Assembly: GCA_907163345.1 (NCBI GenBank)
Contig: CAJQUN010000416.1
Location: forward strand, 62,001 to 126,000
Source: Haberlea rhodopensis
Lineage: Eukaryota; Streptophyta; Magnoliopsida; Lamiales; Gesneriaceae
Direction: 5' to 3'
DNA: 64,000 bases
The translations under genes were made by a program, and so were the position numbers. Every line of letters starts with the position of its first letter. The first letter of the stretch is position 1. The notes under the pieces are model-generated. The model made no database searches. It was not told the origin of the DNA and saw only the letters and a program-made list of their open reading frames with translations. Below, piece after piece: positions 21,901-35,839 of the stretch.

Positions 21901-22302
21901 TAAGCCATTAAAATCCTTACTAAGATAACTTTGACTCAAGACATGCATATGCAAAAACAATGCACAATAACATATATCATAACCTCAATGCACCACTTTG
22001 CATTCATCATGTGTCAACAAGACAACGTAAAATACATGTTACCTCGGAAATATCCCTTTATCTGATTTTCTTAAAACCAGCTTCCTTGGCACATAACACA
22101 CGGAGTGCCAGACATCCCCATAAATGTCATCCTATCGTGTTCCACACGATTCCTGCAACCACAATGGTTAGCAATACCACTTTTCATATCATAAGAGGCA
22201 CATAAACAATGTGTTATGTCATACAACAATTAATGCCATCATGCATAAATATGTGCTATCAATAACTTCCTAGGCCCTTAACAGCCCCAATGAGCAACCA
22301 CT
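21901..22302 (-). mobile_element. E1 leader between PBS and hairpins
   Basis: Non-coding. The part near 22080-22130 is homologous to the E3 leader at 5935-6010, supporting common ancestry of E1 and E3. Confidence 0.75.
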
Positions 22303-22314
22303 GCTCTGATACCA
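22303..22314 (-). other. E1 primer binding site (tRNA-iMet)
   Basis: Minus strand TGGTATCAGAGC, four bases inside the 5' LTR end. Confidence 0.95.
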
Positions 22315-23348
22315 CTAATGTAAGGGCCCCAAGCCCTTAAAACCTTGATTAGTGTATTAACCACTATGTGTGGTACATGCTTTCTATAAAATGTCAATCG
22401 GGAAGCTCTGATGATACTTAATCATTGCCTGTCAATAAAAGACTCATATGTTTGCCCTTTACCAACCCCTTGGTGCCACTTTTCACATTGTAAATTTTTA
22501 CAAAAATTTGGGCAGAGTCTCCCCATAAATAGAGCTATCCCAAAACAGAGTACAACACATAACAAAATTCCCGGCCAGGGAACACATAATACTCAACAGA
22601 AAGCAGTAATACAAGTAGATTCCCAGCCAGGGAAGACACCACACATATGTCAACAAAAGTGGGTTCCAACACCCACATAATACACCAATGACTCTCATAT
22701 CATTCTAGCAATTCAACCTAATTGCATGCAACCTTAAATGAAAGAGAGAAAGGCTCATGCCTTTATATACAATCCAATATACAAGTATAATCGTGCTCAC
22801 ATGCGAGCATCATGACTATGAATATGTATAAATCCTCAGGTGTATATATAGGTACTCTATACGATACCGTGCTCCATCAAGCCCTGGTACCACGATCCTG
22901 GGAGTACCTTCAAATCAACAGCTCGAGCTCAGCTCCATAGCCATCGATGTACCCTGTCCACCTGTCCCAACAGAGACAGCCCCCACGGGGTGAGCATACC
23001 AATACACAAATCCCATAATCATAATAATGAAATTCATAATTTACAACAAAGGTAAATGCTAATGAATTTTAAATTGATACTCCCTGGATGGCAACATCCT
23101 CATCCGGGATTCCGTGTACTGTCCCTGTTCTCACAACATCAAACTCATCAAATCTCATAAATCAGTAATCAACACATGATTTACACATCGCATTGCCTGA
23201 TCCTCGAATATCAACATATAGTGATTACAAATTCATTAAACATGCCATTACAGATATCACAATATCTAATACTGATTTCCACAACCTTGCTATCAATCAC
23301 AGATAGCTCAAATGCCTTAGCATTTATTTTACCAATCCTTCATTATAC

Positions 23349-23508
23349 TTAGACATCTCAAGTGTCTTATAATGAATACATGAGTCTACAAACCTAGACA
23401 TCTCAAATGTCTCATAATGAATACATGATTCTACGAACCTAGACATCTCAAATGTCTTACGAAGAATGCATGATTCTACCAAACCTAGACATCTCAAATG
23501 TCTCATAA
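23349..23508 (-). repeat. 45-bp tandem repeat with AGACAT hairpins (E1 5' LTR)
   Basis: Second copy of the four-unit hairpin repeat described at 16602-16757. Confidence 0.8.
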
Positions 23509-24641
23509 TATAGTCATATAAACCCAGTACCCCATATATCATGCAGAGTCATCCTACTTAGTGTCACGCACGCTACAAGCGGCGATATCAAGATTTGGGT
23601 CATTCCTTGGCTATATCAACATATATGTATAACCATAACGCAAAACATTCAATGCAATCAAAAACACCTCATGCATTTCACACATATATAGTAATGCTCG
23701 TTACGTCGCACGTACCTTAATCTCCGAAGTCCGAGCCAAGCCTTGCTCGAGTTCCATGCCCCGAGGAATGATGTGCTAACACGATAAACAATTCACCATT
23801 ATGTACGAACATGTAACCTATGTTCAAGCACACCCATATCCCTCACAACATTGTCAATACACGACAATTATCCTCTTAAAAGACCCGGGGCAGGGTACAT
23901 GCAGGGAAGGAAATAAATGAGACAATCGAAATTTGTTCAAGAATGCCCTACAAAAATCGAACCTTAATCTCACAATTTCGAACCCAATAAAATACCATAA
24001 TTCATCTAAAATGTCAATTAATCAATCCATAGCATGAATAATCATCCCACATGCCAACCCCCAAATTTGAAATCCAAAACCCTAAAATTCGAAACCCAAA
24101 CAAGCCTTTAAATTCGAACCCTAACATTCTTCAAATTCGAACCATAACATCTTAATTCAATCTCAATCAAGCATCATAATACTCTTAAAACATGCAATAA
24201 TCGATCAATTGCACGAAATAATACCCCTGCCAAAAACCCCCAAAAAATCGAAATTTAATCCCTACGAAATGGGGAAAATTCGAAACAATAAAGGCATGGA
24301 AATACATGAAAAAGACGAACAAGGGGTTAGGGAGATTACCCAACGAAATCGGAAGCAAAAACAAACGAAAATCGAAGAACCCTAGAAATTGGGGGATCGA
24401 CGCTTACCAGCAAAATTCGACTTCCACACGCGACGAAACCTCGAATTGATGGAGGGGAAAAGACGCGCCTCGTCGAGACGAGCCGGCGGTAGGTCGCACG
24501 CGCGATCGGCTGCCGGACGGCGGTGGCGCACCGCTTGAAGCGGCGGGGGGTCCTGTAGCAGACGGGACTCGCGTTCGGAGAGGGAGCAGAAGAAATTGGG
24601 GCTTAAATGATTTTTGATTTTAAAATCTCGGGTTCATTTGG

Positions 24642-24649
24642 TATTTATA
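24642..24649 (-). promoter_or_regulatory. TATA-like box of E1 LTR (5' copy)
   Basis: Minus strand TATAAATA at the equivalent position in the 5' LTR, the copy that would drive E1 transcription. Confidence 0.5.
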
Positions 24650-24975
24650 GCAAAAAACCCCGAACATTAATAGCCCCACAAATACTCATGATCCTTAAAA
24701 ATCATCTGTTTTCAAAAACTCTCTCTCTAACTCCAAAACCCCTCTACGGTGCTACATAGCACCCGAGATTCCGAGACACATCAAAAACCCCAACTCTTCG
24801 GTTTTCACACCTTAATGTGAATACAATCTCAACCTCTGGATCCAACGATCCCAACTGCCCAAATAAACGAGCCCAGAAGCCTCCAACACCTCGCTCTCAA
24901 TCCCAAATCGCCACGTAAAACCACTTTAGGGATATTAATACTACGGGATTAACACATAATCCCTTGGTCATCACA

Positions 24976-24980
24976 ATGGC
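24976..24980. repeat. E1 target-site duplication, right (ATGGC)
   Basis: Matches 15569-15573; the E3 hairpin sequence continues directly (TCATGCCGCC). Confidence 0.9.
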
Positions 24981-25406
24981 TCATGCCGCCCGACATGTGG
25001 TTAGCGATGGTTGCATTCCGCTGATTCCATGGTGATGGTTCTGCCCAATTATTCTATATAGCGCTCTCATTCCGTTAGTCTGTTGTATGATGAGTATATC
25101 ATTTGTGTACTGATATGAAATCATATTTTGTGGAATATTTCTGTTGAGAGCAGGGGACAATTTAAAGGATCCAGTGTGGATCAACTGTGTACAGTAAGTT
25201 TATTACATCTTGTTGTTTAAGAATGTATATTCATTGTGATTATTGATATTATATGTATGCCAGTAGTGGCGATGAGTATTATGTACCCTACCGCCTTAGG
25301 GCGATGAAGATTGATGCATTGCTATTGTGTTAGCAATGAATATTTTAGTACCGCTATTGTGATTAGCGATGAATGTTGTTGTACCACAATTGTGTCAGCA
25401 ATGAGT
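24981..25406 (+). mobile_element. E3 internal leader, third segment
   Basis: Resumes the hairpin-rich E3 leader (TTAGCGATGG...CCGCTGA at about 25000-25024; looser GCGATGA...ACCGC units at 25265-25400). It runs into the assembly gap, so the E3 body and 3' LTR are not seen. Confidence 0.75.
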
Positions 25407-25906
25407 NNNNNNNNNNNNNNNNNNNNNNNNNNNNNNNNNNNNNNNNNNNNNNNNNNNNNNNNNNNNNNNNNNNNNNNNNNNNNNNNNNNNNNNNNNNNNN
25501 NNNNNNNNNNNNNNNNNNNNNNNNNNNNNNNNNNNNNNNNNNNNNNNNNNNNNNNNNNNNNNNNNNNNNNNNNNNNNNNNNNNNNNNNNNNNNNNNNNNN
25601 NNNNNNNNNNNNNNNNNNNNNNNNNNNNNNNNNNNNNNNNNNNNNNNNNNNNNNNNNNNNNNNNNNNNNNNNNNNNNNNNNNNNNNNNNNNNNNNNNNNN
25701 NNNNNNNNNNNNNNNNNNNNNNNNNNNNNNNNNNNNNNNNNNNNNNNNNNNNNNNNNNNNNNNNNNNNNNNNNNNNNNNNNNNNNNNNNNNNNNNNNNNN
25801 NNNNNNNNNNNNNNNNNNNNNNNNNNNNNNNNNNNNNNNNNNNNNNNNNNNNNNNNNNNNNNNNNNNNNNNNNNNNNNNNNNNNNNNNNNNNNNNNNNNN
25901 NNNNNN
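25407..25906. other. Assembly gap (500 N)
   Basis: Exactly 500 N, a typical fixed-length scaffold gap, so the true distance is unknown. The long frames spanning it are artefacts. Confidence 1.
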
Positions 25907-26560
25907 TAGAGAAAAAAAATTATACGGACTCTCTGATAGTCAGCCCGGCTGTGATTTATGAAAGTTCAAATGTCAAACTGATGGTACATGTTAAGCCTAT
26001 TGGCTGTGGCAGATTCCAATTTTTGAGGTTTCTCAAAATTGCCGAAATGAATTTTCACTCGGTTTTAGGGTTTGTCCTAGATTAAACAAAAAAAATTATA
26101 CGTCCTCTCTGATGTCATCCCGGTGCTTGGATTTATGAAGTCAATGTCATAATGATGTAAATGTAACCTAGTGGCTTGGCAGATTCCAATTTTAGAGTTT
26201 TCAAAATGGCGTAAGAATTTTCACTCGGTTTTAGGGTTTTCCTAGAAGAAAAAAATTATACGGCCTCTCTGATGTTCAGCCCGGGCTGATTTATGAAAGT
26301 CAACATGTCATAATGGTGTAAATGTAACCTATTGGCTTTGGCAGGATTCCAATTTAGAGTTTTCAAAATGCCGTAAGGAATTTTTCACCTCGGTTTTAGG
26401 GTTTTCCTAGAAGATAAAAAATTATACAGCCTCTCTGATGTCAGCCCGGGCTGATTTATGAAAGTCAAATATCATAACTGGTGTAAATGTAACATATTGG
26501 CTTTGGCAGATTCCAATTTAGAGTTTTCAAAAAGGCGTAAGAATTTTTCACTCGGTTTTA
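25907..26560 (+). repeat. Irregular first monomers beside the gap
   Basis: The first four or so monomers carry many one-base insertions and losses compared with those from about 26600 onward, as expected of low-quality consensus at a contig end. Confidence 0.7.
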
Positions 26561-29500
26561 GGGTTTTCCTAGAAGAAAAAAAATTATACGGCCTCTCTGA
26601 TGTCAGCCCGGGCTGATTTATGAAAGTCAAATGTCATAATGGTGTAAATGTAACATATTGGCTTTGGCAGATTCCAATTTTGAGTTTTCGAAAATGCCGT
26701 AAGAATTTTTCACTCGGTTTTAGGGTTTTCCTAGAAGAAAAAAATTATACGGCCTCTCTGATGTCAGCCCGGGCTGATTTATGAAAGTCAAATGTCATAA
26801 TGATGTAAATGTAACATATTGGCTTTGGCAGATTCCAATTTTGAGTTTTCAAAATGCCGTAAGAATTTTTCACTCGGTTTTAGGGTTTTCCTAGAAGAAA
26901 AAAAATTATACGGCCTCTCTGATGTCAGCCCGGGCTGATTTATGAAAGTCAAATGTCATAATGGTGTAAATGTAACATATTGGCTTTGGCAGATTCCAAT
27001 TTAGAGTTTTCAAAAAGGCCGTAAGAATTTTTCACTCGGTTTTAGGGTTTTCCTAGAAGAAAAAAATTATACGGCCTCTCTGATGTCAGCCCGGGCTGAT
27101 TTATGAAAGTCAAATGTCATAATGGTGTAAATGTAACATATTGGCTTTGGCAGATTCCAATTTAGAGTTTTCAAAAGGCGTAAGAATTTTTCACTCGGTT
27201 TTAGGGTTTTCCTAGAAGAAAAAAAATTATACGGCCTCTCTGATGTCAGCCCGGGCTGATTTATGAAAGTCAAATGTCATAATGGTGTAAATGTAACATA
27301 TTGGCTTTGGCAGATTCCAATTTGAGTTTTCAAAATGCCGTAAGAATTTTTCACTCGGTTTTAGGGTTTTCCTAGAAGAAAAAAAATTATACGGCCTCTC
27401 TGATGTCAGCCCGGGCTGATTTATGAAAGTCAAATGTCATAATGGTGTAAATGTAACATATTGGCTTTGGCAGATTCCAATTTAGAGTTTTCAAAATGCC
27501 GTAAGAATTTTTCACTCGGTTTTAGGGTTTTCCTAGAAGAAAAAAAATTATACGGCCTCTCTGATGTCAGCCCGGGCTGATTTATGAAAGTCAAATGTCA
27601 TAATGGTGTAAATGTAACATATTGGCTTTGGCAGATTCCAATTTGAGTTTTCAAAATGCCGTAAGAATTTTTCACTCGATTTTAGGGTTTTCCTAGAAGA
27701 AAAAAAATTATACGGCCTCTCTGATGTCAGCCCGGGCTGATTTATGAAAGTCAAATGTCATAATGGTGTAAATGTAACATATTGGCTTTGGCAGATTCCA
27801 ATTTAGAGTTTTCAAAATGCCGTAAGAATTTTTCACTCGGTTTTAGGGTTTTCCTAGAAGAAAAAAAATTATACGGCCTCTCTGATGTCAGCCCGGGCTG
27901 ATTTATGAAAGTCAAATGTCATAATGGTGTAAATGTAACATATTGGCTTTGGCAGATTCCAATTTAGAGTTTTCAAAAAGGCGTAAGAATTTTTCACTCG
28001 GTTTTAGGGTTTTCCTAGAAGAAAAAAAATTATACGGCCTCTCTGATGTCAGCCCGGGCTGATTTATGAAAGTCAAATGTCATAATGGTGTAAATGTAAC
28101 ATATTGGCTTTGGCAGATTCCAATTTAGAGTTTTCAAAATGCCGTAAGAATTTTTCACTCGGTTTTAGGGTTTTCCTAGAAGAAAAAAAATTATACGGCC
28201 TCTCTGATGTCAGCCCGGGCTGATTTATGAAAGTCAAATGTCATAATGGTGTAAATGTAACATATTGGCTTTGGCAGATTCCAATTTTGAGTTTTCAAAA
28301 TGCCGTAAGAATTTTTCACTCGGTTTTAGGGTTTTCCTAGAAGAAAAAAAATTATACGGCCTCTCTGATGTCAGCCCGGGCTGATTTATGAAAGTCAAAT
28401 GTCATAATGGTGTAAATGTAACATATTGGCTTTGGCAGATTCCAATTTAGAGTTTTCAAAAAGGCGTAAGAATTTTTCACTCGGTTTTAGGGTTTTCCTA
28501 GAAGAAAAAAAATTATACGGCCTCTCTGATGTCAGCCCGGGCTGATTTATGAAAGTCAAATGTCATAATGGTGTAAATGTAACATATTGGCTTTGGCAGA
28601 TTCCAATTTAGAGTTTTCAAAATGCCGTAAGAATTTTCACTCGGTTTTAGGGTTTTCCTAGAAGAAAAAAAATTATACGGCCTCTCTGATGTCAGCCCGG
28701 GCTGATTTATGAAAGTCAAATGTCATAATGGTGTAAATGTAACATATTGGCTTTGGCAGATTCCAATTTGAGTTTTCAAAATGCCGTAAGAATTTTTCAC
28801 TCGGTTTTAGGGTTTTCCTAGAAGAAAAAAAATTATACGGCCACTCTGATGTCAGCCCGGGCTGATTTATGAAAGTCAAATGTCATAATGGTGTAAATGT
28901 AACATATTGGCTTTGGCAGATTCCAATTTTGAGTTTTCAAAATGCCGTAAGAATTTTTCACTCGATTTTAGGGTTTTCCTAGAAGAAAAAAAATTATACG
29001 GCCTCTCTGATGTCAGCCCGGGCTGATTTATGAAAGTCAAATGTCATAATGGTGTAAATGTAACATATTGGCTTTGGCAGATTCCAATTTTGAGTTTTCA
29101 AAATGCCGTAAGAATTTTTCACTCGGTTTTAGGGTTTTCCTAGAAGAAAAAAAATTATACGGCCTCTCTGATGTCAGCCCGGGCTGATTTATGAAAGTCA
29201 AATGTCATAATGGTGTAAATGTAACATATTGGCTTTGGCAGATTCCAATTTAGAGTTTTCAAAATGCCGTAAGAATTTTTCACTCGATTTTAGGGTTTTC
29301 CTAGAAGAAAAAAAATTATACAGGCCTCTCTGATGTCAGCCCGGGCTGATTTATGAAAGTCAAATGTCATAATGGTGTAAATGTAACATATTGGCTTTGG
29401 CAGATTCCAATTTTAGAGTTTTCAAAAGGCCGTAAGAATTTTTCACTCGATTTTAGGGTTTTCCTAGAAGAAAAAAATTATACGGCCTCTCTGATGTCAG

Positions 29501-32500
29501 CCCGGGCTGATTTATGAAAGTCAAATGTCATAATGGTGTAAATGTAACATATTGGCTTTGGCAGATTCCAATTTAGAGTTTTCAAAAGGCGTAAGAATTT
29601 TTCACTCGGTTTTAGGGTTTTCCTAGAAGAAAAAAAATTATACGGCCTCTCTGATGTCAGCCCGGGCTGATTTATGAAAGTCAAATGTCATAATGGTGTA
29701 AATGTAACATATTGGCTTTGGCAGATTCCAATTTAGAGTTTTCAAAAATGCCGTAAGAATTTTTCACTCGGTTTTAGGGTTTTCCTAGAAGAAAAAAATT
29801 ATACGGCCTCTCTGATGTCAGCCCGGGCTGATTTATGAAAGTCAAATGTCATAATGGTGTAAATGTAACATATTGGCTTTGGCAGATTCCAATTTGAGTT
29901 TTCAAAATGCCGTAAGAATTTTTCACTCGGTTTTAGGGTTTTCCTAGAAGAAAAAAAATTATACGGCCTCTCTGATGTCAGCCCGGGCTGATTTATGAAA
30001 GTCAAATGTCATAATGGTGTAAATGTAACATATTGGCTTTGGCAGATTCCAATTTTGAGTTTTCAAAATGCCGTAAGAATTTTTCACTCGGTTTTAGGGT
30101 TTTCCTAGAAGAAAAAAAATTATACGGCCTCTCTGATGTCAGCCCGGGCTGATTTATGAAAGTCAAATGTCATAATGGTGTAAATGTAACATATTGGCTT
30201 TGGCAGATTCCAATTTGAGTTTTCAAAATGCCGTAAGAATTTTTCACTCGGTTTTAGGGTTTTCCTAGAAGAAAAAAAATTATACGGCCTCTCTGATGTC
30301 AGCCCGGGCTGATTTATGAAAGTCAAATGTCATAATGGTGTAAATGTAACATATTGGCTTTGGCAGATTCCAATTTTGAGTTTTCAAAATGCCGTAAGAA
30401 TTTTTCACTCGGTTTTAGGGTTTTCCTAGAAGAAAAAAAATTATACGGCCTCTCTGATGTCAGCCCGGGCTGATTTATGAAAGTCAAATGTCATAATGGT
30501 GTAAATGTAACATATTGGCTTTGGCAGATTCCAATTTAGAGTTTTCAAAATGCCGTAAGAATTTTTCACTCGTTTTAGGGTTTTCCTAGAAGAAAAAAAA
30601 TTATACGGCCTCTCTGATGTCAGCCCGGGCTGATTTATGAAAGTCAAATGTCATAATGGTGTAAATGTAACATATTGGCTTTGGCAGATTCCAATTTAGA
30701 GTTTTCAAAAGGCCGTAAGAATTTTTCACTCGGTTTTAGGGTTTTCCTAGAAGAAAAAAAATTATACGGCCTCTCTGATGTCAGCCCGGGCTGATTTATG
30801 AAAGTCAAATGTCATAATGGTGTAAATGTAACATATTGGCTTTGGCAGATTCCAATTTGAGTTTTCAAAATGCCGTAAGAATTTTTCACTCGGTTTTAGG
30901 GTTTTCCTAGAAGAAAAAAAATTATACGGCCTCTCTGATGTCAGCCCGGGCTGATTTATGAAAGTCAAATGTCATAATGGTGTAAATGTAACATATTGGC
31001 TTTGGCAGATTCCAATTTAGAGTTTTCAAAAATGCCGTAAGAATTTTTCACTCGGTTTTAGGGTTTTCCTAGAAGAAAAAAAATTATACGGCCTCTCTGA
31101 TGTCAGCCCGGGCTGATTTATGAAAGTCAAATGTCATAATGGTGTAAATGTAACATATTGGCTTTGGCAGATTCCAATTTTGAGTTTTCAAAATGCCGTA
31201 AGAATTTTTCACTCGGTTTTAGGGTTTTCCTAGAAGAAAAAAAATTATACGGCCTCTCTGATGTCAGCCCGGGCTGATTTATGAAAGTCAAATGTCATAA
31301 TGGTGTAAATGTAACATATTGGCTTTGGCAGATTCCAATTTGAGTTTTCAAAATGCCGTAAGAATTTTTCACTCGGTTTTAGGGTTTTCCTAGAAGAAAA
31401 AAAATTATACGGCCTCTCTGATGTCAGCCCGGGCTGATTTATGAAAGTCAAATGTCATAATGGTGTAAATGTAACATATTGGCTTTGGCAGATTCCAATT
31501 TAGAGTTTTCAAAAATGCCGTAAGAATTTTTCACTCGATTTTAGGGTTTTCCTAGAAGAAAAAAATTATACAGGCCTCTCTGATGTCAGCCCGGGCTGAT
31601 TTATGAAAGTCAAATGTCATAATGGTGTAAATGTAACATATTGGCTTTGGCAGATTCCAATTTAGAGTTTTCAAAATGCGTAAGAATTTTTCACTCGGTT
31701 TTAGGGTTTTCCTAGAAGAAAAAAATTATACGGCCTCTCTGATGTCAGCCCGGGCTGATTTATGAAAGTCAAATGTCATAATGGTGTAAATGTAACATAT
31801 TGGCTTTGGCAGATTCCAATTTTGAGTTTTCAAAATGCCGTAAGAATTTTTCACTCGGTTTTAGGGTTTTCCTAGAAGAAAAAAAATTATACGGCCTCTC
31901 TGATGTCAGCCCGGGCTGATTTATGAAAGTCAAATGTCATAATGGTGTAAATGTAACATATTGGCTTTGGCAGATTCCAATTTAGAGTTTTCAAAATGCC
32001 GTAAGAATTTTTCACTCGGTTTTAGGGTTTTCCTAGAAGAAAAAAAATTATACGGCCTCTCTGATGTCAGCCCGGGCTGATTTATGAAAGTCAAATGTCA
32101 TAATGGTGTAAATGTAACATATTGGCTTTGGCAGATTCCAATTTAGAGTTTTCAAAATGCCGTAAGAATTTTTCACTCGGTTTTAGGGTTTTCCTAGAAG
32201 AAAAAAAATTATACGGCCTCTCTGATGTCAGCCCGGGCTGATTTATGAAAGTCAAATGTCATAATGGTGTAAATGTAACATATTGGCTTTGGCAGATTCC
32301 AATTTAGAGTTTTCAAAAAGGCCGTAAGAATTTTCACTCGGTTTTAGGGTTTTCCTAGAAGAAAAAAATTATACGGCCTCTCTGATGTCAGCCCGGGCTG
32401 ATTTATGAAAGTCAAATGTCATAATGGTGTAAATGTAACATATTGGCTTTGGCAGATTCCAATTTAGAGTTTTCAAAAAGGCGTAAGAATTTTTCACTCG

Positions 32501-35500
32501 ATTTTAGGGTTTTCCTAGAAGAAAAAAAATTATACGGCCTCTCTGATGTCAGCCCGGGCTGATTTATGAAAGTCAAATGTCATAACTGGTGTAAATGTAA
32601 CATATTGGCTTTGGCAGATTCCAATTTAGAGTTTTCAAAAAGGCGTAAGAATTTTTCACTCGGTTTTAGGGTTTTCCTAGAAGAAAAAAAATTATACGGC
32701 CTCTCTGATGTCAGCCCGGGCTGATTTATGAAAGTCAAATGTCATAATGGTGTAAATGTAACATATTGGCTTTGGCAGATTCCAATTTTGAGTTTTCAAA
32801 ATGCCGTAAGAATTTTTCACTCGTTTTAGGGTTTTCCTAGAAGAAAAAAAATTATACGGCCATCTCTGATGTCAGCCCGGGCTGATTTATGAAAGTCAAA
32901 TGTCATAATGGTGTAAATGTAACATATTGGCTTTGGCAGATTCCAATTTTGAGTTTTCAAAATGCCGTAAGAATTTTTCACTCGGTTTTAGGGTTTTCCT
33001 AGAAGAAAAAAAATTATACGGCCTCTCTGATGTCAGCCCGGGCTGATTTATGAAAGTCAAATGTCATAATGGTGTAAATGTAACATATTGGCTTTGGCAG
33101 ATTCCAATTTTGAGTTTTCAAAATGCCGTAAGAATTTTTCACTCGAGTTTTAGGGTTTTCCTAGAAGAAAAAAAATTATACGGCCTCTCTGATGTCAGCC
33201 CGGGCTGATTTATGAAAGTCAAATGTCATAATGGTGTAAATGTAACATATTGGCTTTGGCAGATTCCAATTTTGAGTTTTCAAAATGCCGTAAGAATTTT
33301 TCACTCGGTTTTAGGGTTTTCCTAGAAGAAAAAAAATTATACGGCCTCTCTGATGTCAGCCCGGGCTGATTTATGAAAGTCAAATGTCATAATGGTGTAA
33401 ATGTAACATATTGGCTTTGGCAGATTCCAATTTGAGTTTTCAAAATGCCGTAAGAATTTTTCACTCGGTTTTAGGGTTTTCCTAGAAGAAAAAAAATTAT
33501 ACGGCCTCTCTGATGTCAGCCCGGGCTGATTTATGAAAGTCAAATGTCATAATGGTGTAAATGTAACATATTGGCTTTGGCAGATTCCAATTTGAGTTTT
33601 CAAAATGCCGTAAGAATTTTTCACTCGGTTTTAGGGTTTTCCTAGAAGAAAAAAAATTATACGGCCTCTCTGATGTCAGCCCGGGCTGATTTATGAAAGT
33701 CAAATGTCATAATGGTGTAAATGTAACATATTGGCTTTGGCAGATTCCAATTTAGAGTTTTCAAAATGCCGTAAGAATTTTTCACTCGGTTTTAGGGTTT
33801 TCCTAGAAGAAAAAAAATTATACGGCCTCTCTGATGTCAGCCCGGGCTGATTTATGAAAGTCAAATGTCATAATGGTGTAAATGTAACATATTGGCTTTG
33901 GCAGATTCCAATTTGAGTTTTCAAAATGCCGTAAGAATTTTTCACTCGGTTTTAGGGTTTTCCTAGAAGAAAAAAAATTATACGGCCTCTCTGATGTCAG
34001 CCCGGGCTGATTTATGAAAGTCAAATGTCATAATGGTGTAAATGTAACATATTGGCTTTGGCAGATTCCAATTTTGAGTTTTCAAAATGCCGTAAGAATT
34101 TTTCACTCGGTTTTAGGGTTTTCCTAGAAGAAAAAAAATTATACGGCCTCTCTGATGTCAGCCCGGGCTGATTTATGAAAGTCAAATGTCATAATGGTGT
34201 AAATGTAACATATTGGCTTTGGCAGATTCCAATTTGAGTTTTCAAAATGCCGTAAGAATTTTTCACTCGGTTTTAGGGTTTTCCTAGAAGAAAAAAAATT
34301 ATACGGCCTCTCTGATGTCAGCCCGGGCTGATTTATGAAAGTCAAATGTCATAATGGTGTAAATGTAACATATTGGCTTTGGCAGATTCCAATTTTGAGT
34401 TTTCAAAATGCCGTAAGAATTTTTCACTCGGTTTTAGGGTTTTCCTAGAAGAAAAAAAATTATACGGCCTCTCTGATGTCAGCCCGGGCTGATTTATGAA
34501 AGTCAAATGTCATAATGGTGTAAATGTAACATATTGGCTTTGGCAGATTCCAATTTAGAGTTTTCAAAATGCCGTAAGAATTTTTCACTCGATTTTAGGG
34601 TTTTCCTAGAAGAAAAAAATTATACGGCCTCTCTGATGTCAGCCCGGGCTGATTTATGAAAGTCAAATGTCATAATGGTGTAAATGTAACATATTGGCTT
34701 TGGCAGATTCCAATTTAGAGTTTTCAAAAGGCGTAAGAATTTTTCACTCGGTTTTAGGGTTTTCCTAGAAGAAAAAAATTATACGGCCTCTCTGATGTCA
34801 GCCCGGGCTGATTTATGAAAGTCAAATGTCATAATGGTGTAAATGTAACATATTGGCTTTGGCAGATTCCAATTTAGAGTTTTCAAAATGCCGTAAGAAT
34901 TTTTCACTCGGTTTTAGGGTTTTCCTAGAAGAAAAAAAATTATACGGCCTCTCTGATGTCAGCCCGGGCTGATTTATGAAAGTCAAATGTCATAATGGTG
35001 TAAATGTAACATATTGGCTTTGGCAGATTCCAATTTTGAGTTTTCAAAATGCCGTAAGAATTTTTCACTCGGTTTTAGGGTTTTCCTAGAAGAAAAAAAA
35101 TTATACGGCCTCTCTGATGTCAGCCCGGGCTGATTTATGAAAGTCAAATGTCATAATGGTGTAAATGTAACATATTGGCTTTGGCAGATTCCAATTTGAG
35201 TTTTCAAAATGCCGTAAGAATTTTTCACTCGGTTTTAGGGTTTTCCTAGAAGAAAAAAAATTATACGGCCTCTCTGATGTCAGCCCGGGCTGATTTATGA
35301 AAGTCAAATGTCATAATGGTGTAAATGTAACATATTGGCTTTGGCAGATTCCAATTTAGAGTTTTCAAAATGCCGTAAGAATTTTTCACTCGAGTTTTAG
35401 GGTTTTCCTAGAAGAAAAAAAATTATACGGCCTCTCTGAGTCAGCCCGGGCTGATTTATGAAAGTCAAATAGTCATAATGGTGTAAATGTAACATATTGG

Positions 35501-35839
35501 CTTTGGCAGATTCCAATTTGAGTTTTCAAAATGCCGTAAGAATTTTTCACTCGGTTTAGGGTTTTCCTAGAAGAAAAAAAATTATACGGCCTCTCTGATG
35601 TAAGCCCGGGTCTGATTTATGAAAGTCAAATGTCATAATGGTGTAAATTAACATTATTGGCTTTGGCAGATTCCAATTTTGAGTTTTCAAAATGCCGTAA
35701 GAATTTTTCACCTAGTTTTAGGGTTTTCCTAGAAGAAAAAAAATTATACGGCCTACTCTGATGTCAGCCCGGGACTGATTTATGAAAGTCAAATGTCACA
35801 ATGGTGTAAATGTAACATATTGGCTTTGGCATATTCCAA

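Larger units (their letters stand above)
15574..24975 (-). mobile_element. E1: large LTR retrotransposon, non-coding interior (LARD-like), minus strand
   Basis: A 9.4-kb element with two 2657-bp LTRs, PBS (22303-22314), polypurine tract (18231-18245) and TSD ATGGC. The 4.1-kb interior has no frame resembling gag or pol; the longest minus-strand frames (19463-19756, 20283-20603) have no recognisable domain. This fits a large retrotransposon derivative mobilised by another element's proteins. Its LTR ends and PBS resemble those of E2, so an E2-type element is a candidate helper. It is inserted in E3. Confidence 0.9.
22319..24975 (-). repeat. E1 5' LTR
   Basis: Near-identical to 15574-18230. 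The visible differences are mostly one-base insertions or losses, often in short homopolymers, which looks more like consensus error near the assembly gap than like ageing. Confidence 0.95.

Noticed and set aside
25311..25961. Long frames of 178-216 residues
   Set aside because: Almost entirely N from the 500-base gap.
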